Source: Oegoconia quadripuncta | Taxonomy: Eukaryota; Arthropoda; Insecta; Lepidoptera; Autostichidae | NCBI GenBank assembly: GCA_949316235.1 | Contig: OX438749.1 | Location: 18,492,414-18,556,413, forward strand | Length of the DNA stretch: 64,000 nt | Direction: 5' to 3' | Shown: piece after piece, positions 59,221-64,000 of the stretch | Position numbering within the stretch: position 1 is the first letter of the stretch | Layout: every line of letters starts with the position of its first letter | The notes under the pieces: model-generated | Told to the model about the DNA's origin: nothing | The model's database searches: none | What the model saw: the letters and a program-made list of their open reading frames with translations, nothing else | Program-made: the position numbers and the translations under genes

Positions 59221-61507
59221 GCATTTTGATGAGATTATTTATATGATTTTGAAATGATAACTTTTGATCTAAACATACACCTAGGAACTTATTTTCATTC
59301 ACCCATGGCAATGCTTTGTAATTATAAATTACAGAATTAGAAGGTGCATCACACTTTTTACTAAAAACCATTGCTTTGCTTTTGTTAGGACAGACATTTA
59401 ATTTTAATTTATTTGAATAATAGTTGTGTACTTGAGCTAAACCAATATTTAGCTTATTAATAGCAATATTTACATCCTTATTTACAGTATATACAAGTAA
59501 ATCATCAGCAAATTGCAAAAAGAAAATATCATTTTCTTTAAGATATTGATTTATTTGACAAGTGTACAAATTATACAAGAGGGGGGAGATAGTAGCTCCC
59601 TGCATAGTACCTTTGTACACTTGTCGAGGCCCATGAAGAATGTTATTATACTTAACATACATTGTGCGGTCAAAAAGAAAATTGAATATCCATTTACAGA
59701 CTTTACCTGGAACACCAATTTCGCTCAATATATGGATCAGAATAGATGGATTAACATTATCAAAGGCACCCTGCACATCAAGAAATGCACAAACTGTAAC
59801 TGAGTGACTATAAAAAGAATTTTTAATATCTGATACTAAAGATGTGAAGCTTTCTACAGCACTTCTTGCTTTACGGAAGCCAAATTGTTGAGGAGGTAAG
59901 ATGTTATTTGATTCTACATAGTAGTCTAGTCTTGTTTTTATCATAAATTCGAAAACTTTACCAATGCAAGATGATAAGGATATGGGTCTGTATGAATTAC
60001 AATCATTGTCTGGTTTATCTTTTTTTAATATAGGTATAACACATTGGGTTTTCCAAGATGAAGGTATATGTTGGGAATCCCATAGCACATTGAAAATTTC
60101 TAATAATATTTTTTGGGCATTTACATGCATATTACATATTAGTTTGTATGGAATATCATCCAGCCCAGGGGTAGTGTCTTTTCTAGATTGAATGCAAGTG
60201 GTAAATTCAAACCAAGTGAAAGGCTGGCTAAGAAAGCCACTATTGACATTCCCATTTTGAGTAAAACATTGGTTTAAAGTTGTTTTATCTATATCTTTTT
60301 CAGGTGGAGATAGTGGAGCATACTTATCCAAGAAAGAAGGAATCCATTCATCATTTCTTGCTTTTTCTTTAACTGGAATACGTTTAAATTTTTTAATATG
60401 GTTCCAGATAGTACTAACAGGTGTGTATCTATTAAATGAATCACATAGTTTCCTACAGCCACTTTTTTTCTTATCGCTTATTAATCTTTTCTTGCATGCA
60501 TCTAACTTCTTATATGAAATAAAATTTTCTATTGTGGGATTGGTTCTGTAAAAATTTAAAGCCTGCTTACTCTTACTCACTGCTTCCTTGCATTCCTCAT
60601 CCCACCATGGAACTGGCTTTTTCATAATATGTGGTGAAGCCTTTTTCAATTTGGGTATACAAGACTCCTTAATTTTACATAGAATATCTATAAACTCTTC
60701 ATATGATTTATTTGGATTAGAAGGATCTAAATTGATATGATCAAATGCTCTCTCTGTTTCAGATCTATATTTCAACCAATCTGCTTTGTTATATAGAAAT
60801 CGTTCGGTTGGTTGACCTACTACATATTTTTCAGCAGAGGTGTGGATGTCAATAATCGTTGGGTAGTGATAACTGCCCATCGGATCATTGTGGACTTTCC
60901 AATCACAGAGTGGGGCTACTGTAGGACTAATACAGGATATGTCTATAGCAGATCTATTATTGCGGATAGTACCAACTGTGGTTGGAGATCCTGAGTTTAG
61001 TATACATAGGTCGCATTCATCCAGAACATTATACACCTCATTACCTCTGGTATATGTCGTAAGACAACCAAAGGCAATCGCATTCATATCGCCTGCTAGT
61101 AAAATCGGTTTTGGCAAGTTGTTAATTATTTGTTTTAAACGTCCAGCTCTAAAACGCCCTCTACCTTCTCTAGGAGGAGGAGCATAGCTACATAATATAG
61201 TTAATGGTCCTATATCTAGCTGTAGTGTAATGGAAACAGATTGTAAAAAATCGTAGAATGGAATGTCTACAGCACTGTATTTAAGTTCATTTTTGATCAA
61301 AATGCCTACTCCACCACGTCCATCTTTACCATTCTGTTTAATAAAATTGTAATTAGGAATTCTAAATATACTACTGTCTTTCAGCCAAGTCTCATTCAAT
61401 AGGCATATGTCAATATCATGTTCAGCAAGATAGGTGATAAGCAGTGGTTTCTTATTAATAGCGCCTTCTATGTTAAATTGTGAAATTCGAATAAATAACT
61501 TATCCAT
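59102..61507 (-). CDS. LINE ORF2, endonuclease and reverse transcriptase part
   Basis: A minus-strand 801-residue frame. Residues 1-230 form an AP-type endonuclease (ISQFNIEGAI, LLNETWL, LLAGDMNAIAFG, RSAIDISCIS, GSYHYPTI). RT follows: PGLDDIPYKLI, SYRPISLSSCIGKVFEFMI, AFLDVQGAFDNVNP, YKGTMQGATISPLLYNLY, and the catalytic FADDLLVY at residues 666-673. The ATG at 61507 overlaps the ORF1 stop by eight bases. After NHINNLIK the frame leaves the RT thumb because of a one-base loss in an A run (59224-59227), so the last 40 or so residues of this frame are spurious. The protein nicks DNA and copies the element RNA there. Confidence 0.92.
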   Translation of the reverse strand: MDKLFIRISQFNIEGAINKKPLLITYLAEHDIDICLLNETWLKDSSIFRIPNYNFIKQNGKDGRGGVGILIKNELKYSAVDIPFYDFLQSVSITLQLDIGPLTILCSYAPPPREGRGRFRAGRLKQIINNLPKPILLAGDMNAIAFGCLTTYTRGNEVYNVLDECDLCILNSGSPTTVGTIRNNRSAIDISCISPTVAPLCDWKVHNDPMGSYHYPTIIDIHTSAEKYVVGQPTERFLYNKADWLKYRSETERAFDHINLDPSNPNKSYEEFIDILCKIKESCIPKLKKASPHIMKKPVPWWDEECKEAVSKSKQALNFYRTNPTIENFISYKKLDACKKRLISDKKKSGCRKLCDSFNRYTPVSTIWNHIKKFKRIPVKEKARNDEWIPSFLDKYAPLSPPEKDIDKTTLNQCFTQNGNVNSGFLSQPFTWFEFTTCIQSRKDTTPGLDDIPYKLICNMHVNAQKILLEIFNVLWDSQHIPSSWKTQCVIPILKKDKPDNDCNSYRPISLSSCIGKVFEFMIKTRLDYYVESNNILPPQQFGFRKARSAVESFTSLVSDIKNSFYSHSVTVCAFLDVQGAFDNVNPSILIHILSEIGVPGKVCKWIFNFLFDRTMYVKYNNILHGPRQVYKGTMQGATISPLLYNLYTCQINQYLKENDIFFLQFADDLLVYTVNKDVNIAINKLNIGLAQVHNYYSNKLKLNVCPNKSKAMVFSKKCDAPSNSVIYNYKALPWVNENKFLGVCLDQKLSFQNHINNLIKMLRKGLTFYALLQGYTGGPTQAFCLCCTKALSEVTSIIVA

Positions 61508-62663
61508 TTTTTAAAGTTTTAATTAATATTTCTTTAATAACTTTAGATGTAAGAGCCCCATCTTGGTTACCAATAGTCACCAATGCTCCGACTAAGCCAT
61601 TTAATACATAGTCATTTTTTATTATTTCATTAATTAAAGTTTCCTGTGGAATGTTATTATTAGTCATTGCAGTGGTACTAATGGTACTGGTAGTAGCAGT
61701 GTTTGTATTAGTTGTGGAAGGTTGAACCTTCGGCTGAGAATATGAAGGCTTATTTGTTGGACGAAGCTTTGGGAAGTCAGTGTTATAATTTTTCATTATA
61801 GACTCATTGTTTTGAGTTTTTTTTAATATATCCGAATATCTAGATTTATTATTTTTTTCCTCTATTTTCAGCCTTTTTACGGGACAGTCACGTGAAATAG
61901 CTAGATGTTGTCCTTTACAATTTATACATTGTTGTACTGACTCGCTTTTACATTCAGAGTAATGATGTTCTCCTGCACAGATAGAGCATTTTTGAATAGA
62001 ATTGCATATTTTCGCTCCATGATTAAATTTAAAACATTTATAACACTGCAACAGGGGAGCAATATACTCGTGAACTTTGAATCGAAAAATATCTAGGTAG
62101 ACACAATCGGGCAGACTGTTTGACAGAAATGTGATGCTGACCGAGCCAAAAGGTTTCACACCACCGTCCACTCTTTTAGTGAACCTCCGGACACTGATTA
62201 TCTCAAAAGATGAAGACAGTTTTTTAAACAGCTCCTCATTGCTGATGCTCGTGGGTACAAATCGTAACACGCCGATGGTTTCGACAGCCCTTGCTGGAAT
62301 GTAAGCCTTAAAATGGTTCTTCTCTAAAAATGCCTCGTTCTGGAGAAAGTTGTTGGAAGTATTCGCCTGCGAGAATATGACGCCAACTTTATTTGCGTTG
62401 ACACGCTTAATATTTGTTACGCCCTTAATTTCATTTTTAAAGAGATTGGCCATAATCAATGGGTTATTATTTCCAATCTTTTCTTCCTTGGTACTTTCGA
62501 CGTATACCGTAAACTCACTACTCACCGCACCTTCAGGGAACAATCGTTTATACCCTGGCTTGGTATATGGTTTGTAGAAATCTGCGGAATCATCAGCCGC
62601 CGAGTGCCTGGGATTTTTTCTTTTTTCGCACCTAGGGGGATCTTCGCCGTCCCCCTCCGGCAT
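61500..62663 (-). CDS. LINE ORF1, gag-like protein with zinc knuckles
   Basis: 387 residues, uninterrupted. The N-terminus is charged (MPEGDGEDPPRCEKRKNPRH). The middle (about 60-200) resembles an RNA-recognition-like fold typical of LINE ORF1. Three Cys/His knuckles follow: CYKCFKFNHGAKIC, CSICAGEHHYSEC and CINCKGQHLAISRDC. Then comes a Ser/Thr/Asn-rich linker. ORF1 proteins coat the element RNA in ribonucleoprotein particles. It ends TAA at 61502-61500, overlapping ORF2, which suggests reinitiation for ORF2 translation. Confidence 0.9.
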   Translation of the reverse strand: MPEGDGEDPPRCEKRKNPRHSAADDSADFYKPYTKPGYKRLFPEGAVSSEFTVYVESTKEEKIGNNNPLIMANLFKNEIKGVTNIKRVNANKVGVIFSQANTSNNFLQNEAFLEKNHFKAYIPARAVETIGVLRFVPTSISNEELFKKLSSSFEIISVRRFTKRVDGGVKPFGSVSITFLSNSLPDCVYLDIFRFKVHEYIAPLLQCYKCFKFNHGAKICNSIQKCSICAGEHHYSECKSESVQQCINCKGQHLAISRDCPVKRLKIEEKNNKSRYSDILKKTQNNESIMKNYNTDFPKLRPTNKPSYSQPKVQPSTTNTNTATTSTISTTAMTNNNIPQETLINEIIKNDYVLNGLVGALVTIGNQDGALTSKVIKEILIKTLKNG

Positions 62664-62763
62664 TTTAATTATTTACACTTACAACTACTATATAAGAGGT
62701 AATTAATGACTATTTACAGCAAAATAACAATATAAACAAGATTCTTTTGAAAGTTTGAAAAAA

Positions 62764-63595
62764 AGTTGAAAATCGCGCCCACTCTCTTTTTTTTTTTTTT
62801 TTTTTAATAATGAACGCCCACTCTTAAAAAGCCCGCCAAAGTCGACATTGACACATTGGCAGCAGTGTTACCCACTCTTAAAGAAAATACCCCAAAAGCC
62901 TCCAAAAAAAAAATCCCGTACCTATTCAGACAATTTTTACACATAATTGGAGTAAATTGACGATCTATAATAAAATATTACTTAGACCGGATGAGCCTTT
63001 TTTACAGTAAGGAAAAAAAACTGTGAAATAGAAGTTATTGGCATTGTTTAATTTTTTTTTTTTTTTTCAAAATCTCCCGCGTCTGCCGTAATTGCTTGCC
63101 AAAATTTGGCTCATATTTTGTCCAAATTTCCTTTATTTATTGAATTTTATAGTTTTGAGAAAAAAAAACTACATATGCCAATACCTTCTTCTATTTCACT
63201 TTGTAATGAATGATACAACCTTCGTTATCAAGACTTATCGTCTTTACCATGGTCCGTAACCATGGATACGTGGTTGTTGATTCTTTGTCTTATGTCAAGT
63301 TTATAATTTAAATATAAACCTATATAATTTCAAATGTTCGTAAGTTATTTCAACTAATATGCCCTTTTTTTCCTTATGGTAAAAAACTCATGCGGTACAT
63401 ATAGCTTTTTAGTCATACTTTTTATTACACATCATGTATTCTCTGATTTTAGACTGATTTGGTGGGACTGGTTCATCGGCTGTTGGAAAAAATGTGTTAG
63501 CAAAGAGTCCTGTCCTAATACAGGTGCATAATTTCTCTTACATAGCCGGATCACCGCCAATTATTTATTAATTGTCATAGATCTAATAAATGCCA
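62764..63595. other. no gene seen
   Basis: Low-complexity T runs (62788-62805, 63052-63067) and AT-rich sequence. It probably includes the 5' end of the adjacent LINE, with the 5' UTR word CGCCCACTCT repeated near 62777 and 62814. Confidence 0.4.
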
Positions 63596-63599
63596 ATTA

Positions 63600-63742
63600 G
63601 GCTCGTATTACAGAATGTTACTCAAGCAGAGATCTCCTCTTGAAAGGGACAGTTTTATGTAAGTTGTATAGCCGAAGCGGCACCTCTTTCTAACTATGCT
63701 CGAGCGCAGATCTACTTTGAGCAACAATCTGAAATACGGGCC
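63600..63742. mobile_element. Harbinger-like MITE, second family
   Basis: It starts GGCTCGTATTACAGAATGTT after TTA and ends TGAAATACGGGCC. The inner part ACTCAAGCAGAGATCTCCTC matches, in inverse, the remnants near 8300 and the right half of 25723-25883. Confidence 0.55.
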
Positions 63743-64000
63743 TGTTTTTACAACTGTAAATTGACACATGGTCAAACCGTGTCATACACAGAGGACAATA
63801 TTTATCTATAAGTCTCAGAATACAGAACAAACGAAGCCGTATTAGTCATAATTTCAAACCGCTTTCTGTGTCCAAAAACAACACGTACCTACCCCCCGTA
63901 CCTGCCCCACTTCCCACGCGCGTAATGTTGCTATAATAGTTCGGAAGTATTATTAACCTCTCTGTCCTCTCTTTCCTTTTTTTAACTCCGCGGGTCAAGT

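Larger units (their letters stand above)
57800..62760 (-). mobile_element. nearly full-length two-ORF I-type LINE
   Basis: A non-LTR retrotransposon carrying ORF1 (62663-61500) and ORF2 (61507 down to 57876), with endonuclease, RT, RNase H and a C-terminal zinc knuckle. An RNase H domain after RT points to the I group of clades. The 3' end (left) and 5' UTR (right, with a T run at 62788) are estimates; no clear target duplication was found. Confidence 0.85.

Overview
This is a nuclear genomic window from a moth or butterfly (Lepidoptera is an inference). It is AT-rich with GC-rich coding exons and GT-AG introns. It is dense in the repeats typical of lepidopteran genomes: tRNA-derived SINEs, jockey/CR1/RTE/I-type LINE fragments, a Helitron-like repeat, and mariner, hAT-like, Harbinger-like, P-like and TTAA-type elements.

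Layout. 1-13420 (+): the 3' half of a shuttle craft (NFX1-type zinc finger) gene. Nine exons keep one continuous reading frame to the stop at 13420, and the introns are packed with retroelement debris. 13421-24290: no convincing gene, mostly repeats and foldback elements. 24297-24915 (-): the last two exons of an unrecognised protein gene. 26480-28238: a hAT-like non-autonomous element with an exact 8-bp target duplication, into which an intact-looking mariner has jumped. 29934-37859 (-): a four-exon gene, not obvious as single ORFs, whose splice phases all agree and give 411 codons of unknown function. 38000-41700: several DNA-transposon foldbacks. 41773-42912 (+): the splicing factor SRSF2 (SC35) in three coding exons, with a probable intron in its 3' UTR reaching 45538. 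43000-49900: repeats, including a transposon that carries a Helitron-like copy and a TTAA foldback, plus a frame-broken coding-like patch at 47700-48720. 49949-51298 (-): intronless RRP9 (U3-55K), a WD40 protein of the box C/D U3 snoRNP. 51916-57560 (-): a decayed P-element-like transposon with THAP and transposase parts, candidate inverted ends and a nested LINE. 57800-62760 (-): a nearly intact two-ORF I-type LINE with one frame break. 62760-64000: no gene, one small foldback.

The recognised host genes are unrelated housekeeping or nuclear functions: transcription/DNA binding (stc), pre-mRNA splicing (SRSF2) and rRNA processing (RRP9). Nothing suggests that they work together. The main interest is the unannotated minus-strand gene, the P-like element, the nested transposons, and the way retroelements sit directly against the splice signals of stc.
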